From an uncultured beta proteobacterium (GTDB taxonomy: Bacteria; Pseudomonadota; Gammaproteobacteria; Burkholderiales; Burkholderiaceae_C), in contig CAILKA010000634.1 in assembly GCA_903834645.1 (NCBI GenBank), positions 1 to 7,454 of the forward strand: DNA of 7,454 bases, in the 5' to 3' direction. Positions within the stretch are counted from its first letter, which is position 1, and each line of letters begins with the position of its first letter. The translations under genes and the position numbers were made by a program. The notes under the pieces were generated by a model, which saw only the letters and a program-made list of their open reading frames with translations, did no database searches and was not told the DNA's origin. Positions 1-7,454 of this stretch are shown here, in pieces.

Positions 1-1649
<1,649 letters not shown>

Positions 1650-1668
1650 CCGACTACAAGAACGACAA

Positions 1669-1675
1669 GAGAGGG
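1669..1675 (+). promoter_or_regulatory. Ribosome binding site of nuoM
   Basis: GAGAGGG lies five bases before the ATG at 1681, in the short nuoL-nuoM gap. It is the clearest Shine-Dalgarno-like sequence in the window and supports that start codon. The other genes here have weaker sites. Confidence 0.6.
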
Positions 1676-1680
1676 TACCG

Positions 1681-3156
1681 ATGGGTTTGCTGAGCGTCGC
1701 CATCTGGCTGCCGATCGCGGTGGGCGCGCTGCTGCTGGCAGCGGGCCGCGACGAACACGCTGGCGTGGTGCGCTGGATCGCACTGGTGGGAGCGGTGGCG
1801 AGCTTCTTCGTGACGCTGCCGCTGGCCTTTGGCTTCGACACTTCGTCGGCCGCGCTCCAGTTCCGCGAGACGGTGCCCTGGATCGAGCGCTTCAACGTGA
1901 ACTATGCGCTGGGCGTGGACGGGCTGTCGGTGTGGTTCGTGCTGCTCACGGCCTTCATCACGGTCATCGTCGTGCTCGCCGGCTGGGAGGTCATCACTGA
2001 CCGTGTCAACCAGTACATGGGCGCCTTCCTGATCCTGTCGGGGCTCATGGTGGGCGTGTTCAGCGCGGTCGACGGGTTGCTCTTCTACGTCTTCTTCGAG
2101 GCCACGCTGATCCCGATGTACATCATCATCGGCGTGTGGGGCGGGCCGCGGCGTGTCTACGCGGCCTTCAAGTTCTTTCTCTACACGCTGTTGGGTTCGC
2201 TGCTGATGCTGGTGGCGCTGTTGTACCTGTACTACAAGTCGGGCGGCAGCTTCGACGTCCTGACCTGGCACAAGCTGCCGCTGCCCTTGCCGGCGCAGAC
2301 GCTGCTCTTCTTCGCCTTCTTCGCGGCGTTCTCGGTCAAGGTGCCGATGTGGCCCGTGCACACGTGGCTGCCCGATGCCCACGTCGAGGCGCCCACGGGC
2401 GGCTCGGTGGTGCTGGCGGCCATCATGCTCAAGCTCGGCGCCTACGGCTTCCTGCGTTTCTCGCTGCCCATCGCCCCCGACGCGAGCCGCGAGTGGGCCT
2501 GGCTGCTCATCACGCTCAGCCTGGTCGCCGTGCTCTACATCGGTCTCGTCGCGCTCGTGCAGCAGGACATGAAGAAGCTCGTGGCGTACTCGTCGATCGC
2601 GCACATGGGCTTCGTCACGCTGGGCTTCTTCCTGTTCGACCACCTCGCCGTCTCCGGCGCGATCGTGCAGATGATCAGCCACGGCTTCGTCTCCGGGGCG
2701 ATGTTCCTGTGCATCGGCGTGCTCTACGACCGCGTCCACTCGCGTGAGATATCGGCCTACGGCGGCGTGGCCAACACCATGCCGCGTTTCGCGGCGTTCG
2801 CCGTGCTGTTCGCGATGGCCAACTGCGGGCTGCCGGGCACGGCCGGCTTCGTGGGCGAGTGGATGGTGATCCTGGGCGCCGTCAAGGTGAACTTCTGGAT
2901 CGGGCTGCTGGCGGCCACGACGCTCATCTTCGGCGCCGCCTACACGCTGTGGATGGTCAAGCGGGTGTACTTCGGTGACATCGCCAACGACCATGTTCGA
3001 GCCCTGGACGACATCAATGCGCGTGAATTCCTGGTGCTCGGGCTGCTCGCCGTGGCGGTGCTCGCGATGGGCATCTACCCCAAACCCTTCACCGACGTGA
3101 TGGACGCGTCGGTGGCCGAGCTGCTGCGCCACGTGGCGGCCAGCAAGCTGCCTTGA
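1681..3156 (+). CDS. nuoM: NADH-quinone oxidoreductase subunit M (NuoM)
   Basis: This is the second antiporter-like, proton-translocating membrane subunit of complex I, lying between NuoL and NuoN. It has 491 residues, a normal length for the family (E. coli about 509), and is hydrophobic throughout, consistent with the 14 helices known for NuoM. Key charged residues are all present: E140 in FFEATLIPMY (equivalent to E. coli E144), K220 in SVKVPMWPVHTWLPDAH (K234), K251 in IMLKLGAYGFLRFSLP (K265), the QQDMKKLVAYSS motif at about 295-306, and E393 in PGTAGFVGEWM (E407). The LGVDGLSVWF motif near residue 78 is also typical. The ATG at 1681 is chosen because GAGAGGG lies just upstream and the N-terminus begins directly with the first hydrophobic helix. 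The gene sits 31 bases after nuoL and 27 bases before nuoN, consistent with one operon. No defect is seen. Confidence 0.98.
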   Translation: MGLLSVAIWLPIAVGALLLAAGRDEHAGVVRWIALVGAVASFFVTLPLAFGFDTSSAALQFRETVPWIERFNVNYALGVDGLSVWFVLLTAFITVIVVLAGWEVITDRVNQYMGAFLILSGLMVGVFSAVDGLLFYVFFEATLIPMYIIIGVWGGPRRVYAAFKFFLYTLLGSLLMLVALLYLYYKSGGSFDVLTWHKLPLPLPAQTLLFFAFFAAFSVKVPMWPVHTWLPDAHVEAPTGGSVVLAAIMLKLGAYGFLRFSLPIAPDASREWAWLLITLSLVAVLYIGLVALVQQDMKKLVAYSSIAHMGFVTLGFFLFDHLAVSGAIVQMISHGFVSGAMFLCIGVLYDRVHSREISAYGGVANTMPRFAAFAVLFAMANCGLPGTAGFVGEWMVILGAVKVNFWIGLLAATTLIFGAAYTLWMVKRVYFGDIANDHVRALDDINAREFLVLGLLAVAVLAMGIYPKPFTDVMDASVAELLRHVAASKLP

Positions 3157-3157
3157 A

Positions 3158-3172
3158 CCGGCGTTGAGCCGG
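3158..3172 (+). other. Short inverted repeat between nuoM and nuoN
   Basis: CCGGC-GTTGA-GCCGG forms a perfect 5-bp stem with a 5-base loop immediately after the nuoM stop. There is no T-run, so it is not a convincing intrinsic terminator. Its 3' arm touches the weak Shine-Dalgarno-like GGCGGGA (3171-3177) of nuoN, so a modest effect on nuoN translation is conceivable. Such short GC-rich repeats also arise by chance in DNA this rich in G and C. Confidence 0.3.
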
Positions 3173-3183
3173 CGGGACAAGCC

Positions 3184-4659
3184 ATGCAAGCGATGAACGT
3201 CGTCTACCCCGAGATCGTGCTGCTGGCGATGGCGCTGGTGATCACGCTCGTCGACCTGTGGGTCACCGATGCGGCGCGCCGCCCCACCTTCTGGCTCACC
3301 CAGGCCACGCTGGCGACCGTGGCCGCGATGCACTTCGCGCTCTTCGATGGCGGCCAGACGCTCTACGGGCTGCAGCGCATGGTCGTGTCCGACCCGATGG
3401 GCCACCTGCTCGCGGGCGCAGCCTGCATCGCGGTGATGCTGACCGTGGCCTATGCCCAGCCCTACCTCGCCAGCCGCGACATGCTCAAGGGCGAGTTCTT
3501 CACGCTCACGCTGTTCGCGACGCTGGGCATCTCGATCATGTGCTCGGCCAACCATTTCCTGGTGGTGTACCTGGGCCTGGAGTTGATGAGCCTGTCGCTG
3601 TACGCGCTCACGGCGCTGCGCCGGGACCACGCGCTGGCCACCGAGGCGGCGATGAAGTATTTCGTGCTCGGGGCGCTGGCCAGCGGTTTCCTGCTCTACG
3701 GGATGTCGATGATGTACGGCGCCACCGGCACCCTGGAGATCCCCAAGGTCTTCGAGCGCATCGCCACGGGCCGGATCAACCACGACGTGCTGGTGTTCGG
3801 GGTGGTATTCGTCGTGGCGGGCCTGGCCTTCAAGCTGGGCGCGGCACCGTTCCACATGTGGGTTCCCGATGTCTACCAGGGCGCGCCCACTGCGGTGACG
3901 CTGCTCATCGCCGGCGCGCCCAAGCTCGCCGCGTTCGCCATCACGGTGCGGCTGCTCGTGGAGGGCATGCTCGGGCTGGCGGTGGACTGGCAGCAGATGC
4001 TGATCGTGCTCGCGGTGGCGTCGCTGGCGGTGGGCAACCTCGCCGCGATCGCGCAGACCAACCTCAAGCGCATGCTCGCCTACTCGACGATCGCGCAGAT
4101 GGGCTTCCTGCTGCTGGGCATGGCGGTGGGCGTGGTCAGCGGCAACACGCTGTCGGGTGCGAACGCCTACAGCTCGGCCATGTTTTACATCGTCACCTAC
4201 GTGCTGACGACGGCTGGCACCCTCGGGCTCATCTTGCACCTGTCGCGCGAGGGGCACGAGAGCGAGGAGATCAATGACCTGGCCGGTCTCGCGCGGCGTG
4301 CGCCGTGGATGGCGGGGGCGATGACAGTTTTCATGTTCTCGCTGGCCGGCATACCGCCCATGGTGGGGTTCCACGCCAAGCTCGCGGTGCTGCAGGCGCT
4401 CATCACCACGAACGTCACGGGCCACCTGGTGCTGGCCGTGGTGGCGGTGCTCTTCTCGCTGGTCGGCGCGTTCTACTACCTGCGCGTGGTGAAGGTGATG
4501 TACTTCGACGAGCCCTCCGACGCCGCACCGGTGCTGCGCACGCAGGGGCTCAGTGCGCTGCTGGCCGTCAACGGTGCGGCGGTGCTGGTGCTGGGGCTCC
4601 TGCCCGGCGGGTTGATGGCGATGTGTCGCGACGCGATCGTGCGCGCGCTGGCCACCTGA
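3184..4659 (+). CDS. nuoN: NADH-quinone oxidoreductase subunit N (NuoN)
   Basis: This is the third antiporter-like proton-pumping subunit of complex I, closest to the quinone-side part of the membrane arm. It has 491 residues, close to E. coli NuoN. Counted from the ATG at 3184, the functional residues fall on the E. coli numbers: E133 in YLGLELMSLSLYAL, K158 in EAAMKYFVLGALASG, K217 and H224 in AFKLGAAPFHMWVPD, and K247 in AGAPKLAAF. The helix-12 lysine is K399 in GFHAKLAVLQAL (E. coli K395). This agreement supports the 3184 start over the ATG nine bases downstream. A weak GGCGGGA ribosome site lies six bases before it. The LKRMLAYSTIAQMG motif is also typical. The gene follows nuoM by 27 bases and is followed after only 10 bases by the NUDIX gene. 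No defect is seen. Confidence 0.98.
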   Translation: MQAMNVVYPEIVLLAMALVITLVDLWVTDAARRPTFWLTQATLATVAAMHFALFDGGQTLYGLQRMVVSDPMGHLLAGAACIAVMLTVAYAQPYLASRDMLKGEFFTLTLFATLGISIMCSANHFLVVYLGLELMSLSLYALTALRRDHALATEAAMKYFVLGALASGFLLYGMSMMYGATGTLEIPKVFERIATGRINHDVLVFGVVFVVAGLAFKLGAAPFHMWVPDVYQGAPTAVTLLIAGAPKLAAFAITVRLLVEGMLGLAVDWQQMLIVLAVASLAVGNLAAIAQTNLKRMLAYSTIAQMGFLLLGMAVGVVSGNTLSGANAYSSAMFYIVTYVLTTAGTLGLILHLSREGHESEEINDLAGLARRAPWMAGAMTVFMFSLAGIPPMVGFHAKLAVLQALITTNVTGHLVLAVVAVLFSLVGAFYYLRVVKVMYFDEPSDAAPVLRTQGLSALLAVNGAAVLVLGLLPGGLMAMCRDAIVRALAT

Positions 4660-4669
4660 GCCGCGACTG

Positions 4670-5284
4670 ATGACGGACCGGGACGACGCACATCTCATCG
4701 AGCGCTTCGTCTCGAGCGAGCCGCGCCTGTCGGGCGGGTACCTGACGGTGGTGCGCGACACGGTCGCGCTGCCCGACGGCTCGCAGGCGACGCGCGAATA
4801 CATCTGCCACCCAGGCGCGGTGGCGGTCATTCCGGTTCTGGATGACGGGCGCATCGTGATGGTGCGGCAGTACCGCCACGCCGTCGGCCAGATCCTGCTG
4901 GAGCTGCCCGCGGGCAAGATCGATCCGGGCGAGCCGGTGCTTGCATGTGCCGTGCGCGAGCTGCGCGAGGAAACCGGCTACACCGCGCGCGAGTGGGCCC
5001 GCGCAGGGGGCTTCCACAATGCGGCGGCCTACTCGACGGAGACCATGGAGATCTGGTTCGCGCGCGGCCTGCAGGCCGGCCCGCAGCGTCTGGATCCGGG
5101 TGAGTTCCTCGAGGTGCTGACCGTGGACATGGCGGAGCTCGATCAGCTCGCCGGCAGCGGTGGCCTTCCCGACATGAAGACGATGATCGGCCTGCAGTGG
5201 CTCGAGCGGTGGAGGTCTGGAGGCTGGCCTCTGAAATGGGTGGACGCACAGGGCGCCAGCACGATTCCAGGCGCAGCCAGATAA
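4670..5284 (+). CDS. NUDIX hydrolase, ADP-ribose pyrophosphatase-like
   Basis: This is a soluble Mg-dependent NUDIX enzyme of 204 residues that should cleave a nucleoside diphosphate linked to another group. The complete NUDIX box spans residues 82-104, with G82, E88, R96, E97, E100, E101 and G103 in place; the glutamates bind metal. It is preceded by VRQYRHAVGQILLELPAG, typical of the ADP-ribose/ADP-sugar pyrophosphatase branch, where the usual products are AMP and a sugar phosphate. The proline often seen about 15-16 residues after the box in classical ADP-ribose pyrophosphatases is absent: the region reads GGFHNAAAYSTE. Exact substrate is therefore uncertain. The ATG at 4670 lacks a strong ribosome site, and translational coupling to nuoN, which stops 10 bases upstream, is likely. 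Its place after the NADH dehydrogenase genes suggests a housekeeping role in NAD-related metabolite turnover, which is inference only. Confidence 0.93.
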   Translation: MTDRDDAHLIERFVSSEPRLSGGYLTVVRDTVALPDGSQATREYICHPGAVAVIPVLDDGRIVMVRQYRHAVGQILLELPAGKIDPGEPVLACAVRELREETGYTAREWARAGGFHNAAAYSTETMEIWFARGLQAGPQRLDPGEFLEVLTVDMAELDQLAGSGGLPDMKTMIGLQWLERWRSGGWPLKWVDAQGASTIPGAAR

Positions 5285-5291
5285 TGGGCAC

Positions 5292-5732
5292 ATGAAGGTG
5301 CTCAACCTGCGCTGCGCGAATGGCCACGGTTTCGAGGGCTGGTTCGCCTCCGAGGAAGACTTCCTGGAGCAGAACGGCCGAGGGCTCGTCGAGTGCCCGA
5401 TGTGCAACGACCACGTCATCACGCGGATGCCGAGTGCCCCGCGTTTGAACCTGTCGGGCGCCCGCGAACCCGAGCCGGCGCGTCAGGCCGCTCAACCCGC
5501 TGCGGCCGACCTGCAGGCGATGTGGATGCAGGCCGTGCGCGAGATCCTGCGCCAGACGGAGGACGTGGGCGAGCGCTTCGTGGAGGAGGCCCGGCGCATC
5601 CACTTCGGTGAGGCCGAGGAGCGCGGCATCCGCGGCGTGGCCACCCCCGAGGAGCGCGAGGCACTGCGCGACGAGGGTATCGAGGTGATGGCGCTGCCAG
5701 TGCCGGCAGCGCTGAAGGGGCCGGTGCAGTAA
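5292..5732 (+). CDS. DUF1178 family protein with zinc-ribbon-like cysteines
   Basis: This 146-residue soluble protein has unknown function. Its N-terminus, MKVLNLRCANGHGFEGWFAS, is the hallmark of the DUF1178 family. C8 with H12, and C35 with C38 in VECPMCND, form a C-x3-H ... C-x2-C arrangement suited to binding one zinc, resembling small regulatory zinc ribbons. The conserved PSAPRLNLSGA follows at about 46-56. A variable, Pro/Ala-rich linker then leads to a charged, probably helical C-terminal half (about 70-130) rich in Glu and Arg, including VGERFVEEARRIHFGE. No signal peptide or membrane helix is seen. The gene starts seven bases after the NUDIX stop, so it is very probably the last gene of the nuo transcript. 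Family membership is recognised from the sequence; no molecular role can be assigned. Confidence 0.92.
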   Translation: MKVLNLRCANGHGFEGWFASEEDFLEQNGRGLVECPMCNDHVITRMPSAPRLNLSGAREPEPARQAAQPAAADLQAMWMQAVREILRQTEDVGERFVEEARRIHFGEAEERGIRGVATPEEREALRDEGIEVMALPVPAALKGPVQ

Positions 5733-5769
5733 CCGCCGGTCGGCGGGGCGGCAGAGCGGCCCCGCTGCC
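5733..5769. terminator. GC-rich gap between convergent genes; possible weak two-way terminator
   Basis: The 37 bases between the convergent DUF1178 and FAD-enzyme genes hold two short inverted repeats. CCGCC-GGTC-GGCGG (5733-5746) starts immediately after the TAA stop. GGCAG pairs with CTGCC (5750-5754 with 5765-5769) just before the opposite gene's stop. Neither is followed by a T-run in either direction, so this is not a textbook intrinsic terminator. It is listed because transcription from both sides must end near here. Rho-dependent ending or simple overlap of transcripts is equally possible. Confidence 0.3.
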
Positions 5770-7170
5770 TCAGAGCACGCGGCCCGGGTTCATCCGCCCC
5801 TCGGGATCGAGAGCGGCCTTGACGGCACGCATCAACTGCAGGGCCACCGGTGACTTGCGCGCAGGCAGCTCGTCGCGCTTGAGCGAGCCCACGCCGTGCT
5901 CGGCCGAGATGGAGCCGCCACAGGCTTGCACGGCATCGTAGACGACCCCGTTGACGTCGTGCTCGTGGTCGCGCAAGAAGGCGCCGCCATCGGCGCCCTC
6001 GGGAGCCTGCACGTTGTAGTGCAGGTTGCCATCCCCCAGGTGCCCGAAGTTGACGAAGCGGATGCCTGGCCAGCGCGCGGCCAGCGCGCCATCGGTGCGG
6101 GCAACGAACTCCGGGATGGCGGAAACCGGCACCGAGATGTCGTGCTTGATGTTCAGGCCTTCCTCGGCCTGCGCCAGCGGGATCGACTCGCGAAGGTGCC
6201 ACATGGTGCGCGACTGCGCCAGGCTCTGCGCCACGGCTGCATCGTGGATGCAGCCCGCCTCGAGAGCCTCCTCGAGCAGGGCCTCGATGCGCGCGCGCGC
6301 CGAGCTTTCGGGCTGTGCGTCGGATTGCTGGAGCAGCACCGTCCACGCCACTTCGGGCAGAGGGCGGGCGATCTGCGGAAAATGGCGCGCCACCAATGCG
6401 AGCGAGAAGCCGTTCATCACCTCGAAGCCCGTGAGCGCGGCATCGAGGCGGCGGCGCGCAAGATCGAGCAGGGTCACGCAATCCTGCAGGGACGCGCAGG
6501 CGGCCATGGCCGTGGTGACGCTGGCGGGCTGTGGCCACAGCTTGAGCGTGGCCGCCGTGATCACTCCCAGCGTGCCCTCGCTGCCGATGTACAGGCCGCG
6601 CAGGTCGTAGCCGGTGTTGTCCTTGCGCAGCCCGCTCAGGCCCTCCCAGACCTCGCCGTGCGGCGTGACCACCTCCAGCCCCAGGCACAGGTCGCGCGCA
6701 TTGCCGAAGCGCAGCACCTGCGTGCCCCCGGCGTTGGTGGCGAGGTTGCCTCCGATGGTGCAGCTGCCTTCGGCGGCCAGGCTCAATGGGAAGAGGAGCT
6801 TTTGCGCCTGGGCCGCTTCCTGCACCTGCTGCAGCACGCAGCCTGCCTCGGCGGTGAGGGTGAGGTTGGCCACGTCGATCGCGCGGATCCGGTTCAGGCG
6901 CCGCAGCGACAGCAGCACCTGCGTGCCCGAGCCGTCGGGTACGCCTCCGCCCACGAGGCCGGTATTGCCGCCCTGCGGCACCACCGGCACACCGTGTGCC
7001 GCGCACCGCGACAAGACCTGTGCCACCTCGGGCGTGCTGGCCGGCCGCACGATGGCGCGCGCACGGCCGTGCCAGCGCCGGCGCCAGTCCTGCTCGAAGG
7101 CTGGATCGGTGCCCCCTTCCAGGACGTGGGCTTCGCCCACGATGCCGCGCAGTTCGCCCAGCAAGTCCAT
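5770..7170 (-). CDS. FAD-linked D-2-hydroxyacid dehydrogenase (D-2-hydroxyglutarate / D-lactate / GlcD-type)
   Basis: This 466-residue flavoenzyme oxidises a D-2-hydroxyacid to the 2-oxoacid and passes electrons on from FAD. The N-terminal FAD-binding domain (about 35-215) carries PQGGNTGLVGG (65-75), EGSCTIGGNLATNAGG (134-149) and RKDNTGYDLRGLYIGSEGTLG (182-202). The C-terminal FAD-oxidase domain has R327 in WHLRESI, K342 in IKHDISVPV, H377 and H384 in GHLGDGNLHYN, and E424-H425 in SAEHGVG. The two histidines and E424 match the metal site, and H425 the catalytic base, known for human D-2-hydroxyglutarate dehydrogenase; overall wording is closest to that branch. Substrate remains inferred, with D-lactate and glycolate as alternatives. 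The ATG at 7170 gives a family-like N-terminus; a GTG at 7182 would overlap the upstream stop as GTGA. The gene lies directly after the DUF2069 gene, probably in one operon, and converges on DUF1178. Confidence 0.93.
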   Translation of the reverse strand: MDLLGELRGIVGEAHVLEGGTDPAFEQDWRRRWHGRARAIVRPASTPEVAQVLSRCAAHGVPVVPQGGNTGLVGGGVPDGSGTQVLLSLRRLNRIRAIDVANLTLTAEAGCVLQQVQEAAQAQKLLFPLSLAAEGSCTIGGNLATNAGGTQVLRFGNARDLCLGLEVVTPHGEVWEGLSGLRKDNTGYDLRGLYIGSEGTLGVITAATLKLWPQPASVTTAMAACASLQDCVTLLDLARRRLDAALTGFEVMNGFSLALVARHFPQIARPLPEVAWTVLLQQSDAQPESSARARIEALLEEALEAGCIHDAAVAQSLAQSRTMWHLRESIPLAQAEEGLNIKHDISVPVSAIPEFVARTDGALAARWPGIRFVNFGHLGDGNLHYNVQAPEGADGGAFLRDHEHDVNGVVYDAVQACGGSISAEHGVGSLKRDELPARKSPVALQLMRAVKAALDPEGRMNPGRVL

Positions 7171-7178
7171 CGGACCGC

Positions 7179-7454
7179 TCACGAACGGGCCTGGCGCAGG
7201 CGCCAGCGGATGTGGACCGAACTGGCTGCGAAGAGGGTGAGCGCGAGCACCACCTCGAGCGCCGCGAGCCCTTGCGACAGGCCGGCCTCGCTGGTGGCGC
7301 GCACCAGGCCTTCGAGCACGTAGAACCACACGAGCAGGCTCAGCCACCGGTGCGTGGTCATGCGGTGGCGCAACACCCCTGGCACGGCGAACACGAGCGG
7401 CAGCACCTTCAGCGCCAGCGTGCCCGATCCGGTGGGGGCGAGCCACAGCTCCCA
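7179..7454 (-). CDS. DUF2069 family membrane protein, 5' partial
   Basis: This is the C-terminal part of a small inner-membrane protein of unknown function. The frame is open to the window edge: 16 codons (beginning WELWLAPTGSG) precede the first possible internal GTG at 7406, so the true start lies outside. In all, 91 residues are visible, from a family usually about 110-130 long. Three hydrophobic segments are seen: around ALKVLPLVFAVPGVL, RWLSLLVWFYVLEGLV, and LAALEVVLALTLFAASSVHI. The protein ends in a basic tail, RWRLRQARS. The WELWLAP...ALK pattern and the third segment fit DUF2069. The stop overlaps, or lies eight bases before, the start of the FAD enzyme, indicating co-transcription and possible translational coupling. 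No function can be assigned. Confidence 0.82.
   Translation of the reverse strand, partial: WELWLAPTGSGTLALKVLPLVFAVPGVLRHRMTTHRWLSLLVWFYVLEGLVRATSEAGLSQGLAALEVVLALTLFAASSVHIRWRLRQARS

Noticed and set aside
1654..4917. A 1087-codon open frame on the - strand across nuoM, nuoN and the start of the NUDIX gene
   Set aside because: It lies antisense to three clear genes. Its His/Arg/Gln/Glu-rich, low-complexity composition is what the reverse complement of GC-rich codons for Leu, Val and Ala gives. Antisense frames stay open by chance in such DNA, and no domain is recognisable.
5733..5769. A strong intrinsic terminator between the convergent genes
   Set aside because: Inverted repeats are present, but there is no T-run on either strand and the stems are short. 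It is kept only as a low-confidence possibility.
5492..7006. A 504-codon - strand frame overlapping the FAD enzyme in another frame
   Set aside because: The same-strand FAD enzyme frame carries all the conserved motifs. This one is Arg/Gly/Ala-rich noise that also runs over the DUF1178 gene.
5896..7323. A 475-codon open frame on the + strand opposite the FAD enzyme
   Set aside because: It mirrors the well-supported flavoenzyme gene, is rich in Arg, Gln, His and Ala, shows no recognisable motif, and has no sensible start context.
7404..7406. GTG at 7406 as the true start of the DUF2069 gene
   Set aside because: Sixteen in-frame codons upstream (WELWLAPTGSG...) fit the family pattern and stay open to the window edge, so the start is outside.

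Overview
The window is GC-rich, gene-dense bacterial chromosome. It holds the distal end of a respiratory complex I (nuo) operon and the genes after it. The order (nuoL-nuoM-nuoN, a NUDIX hydrolase, a DUF1178 protein, then a convergent FAD-linked oxidase and a DUF2069 membrane protein) and the protein sequences suggest a betaproteobacterium, most likely of the order Burkholderiales. That placement is inferred from remembered gene order and was not searched.

Layout on the + strand: nuoL (1-1649, 5' end cut off by the window), nuoM (1681-3156), nuoN (3184-4659), NUDIX hydrolase (4670-5284) and DUF1178 protein (5292-5732). Gaps are 31, 27, 10 and 7 bases, so all five are probably co-transcribed. 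A 37-base GC-rich gap (5733-5769) with short hairpins separates them from the convergent - strand pair: a DUF2069 membrane protein (7454-7179, its N-terminus outside the window) and an FAD-linked D-2-hydroxyacid dehydrogenase (7170-5770). No stretch over 300 bases lacks a gene. No tRNA, rRNA, mobile element, CRISPR array or long repeat was seen.

NuoL, NuoM and NuoN are the three antiporter-like proton-pumping subunits in the membrane arm of NADH:ubiquinone oxidoreductase. NuoM and NuoN keep the key Glu, Lys and His residues of the pumping path. NuoL keeps them too, with one exception: in the first ~100 bases of the window the nearly invariant transmembrane-helix-5 motif is badly altered, and the essential glutamate (E144 in E. 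coli) reads as valine. Several single-base transversions are clustered there beside otherwise perfect sequence, so the simplest explanation is poor sequence at a contig end, with a real NuoL defect as the alternative. The NUDIX enzyme probably hydrolyses ADP-ribose or a related nucleoside diphosphate. The FAD enzyme would feed electrons from a D-2-hydroxyacid (2-hydroxyglutarate, lactate or glycolate type) into metabolism or the quinone pool.

I see no previously undescribed system here. The most useful points to check are the NuoL helix-5 damage, the apparent absence of the small DUF2818 gene usually found after nuoN in Burkholderiales, and the start-codon choice for the FAD enzyme at a GTGA overlap.
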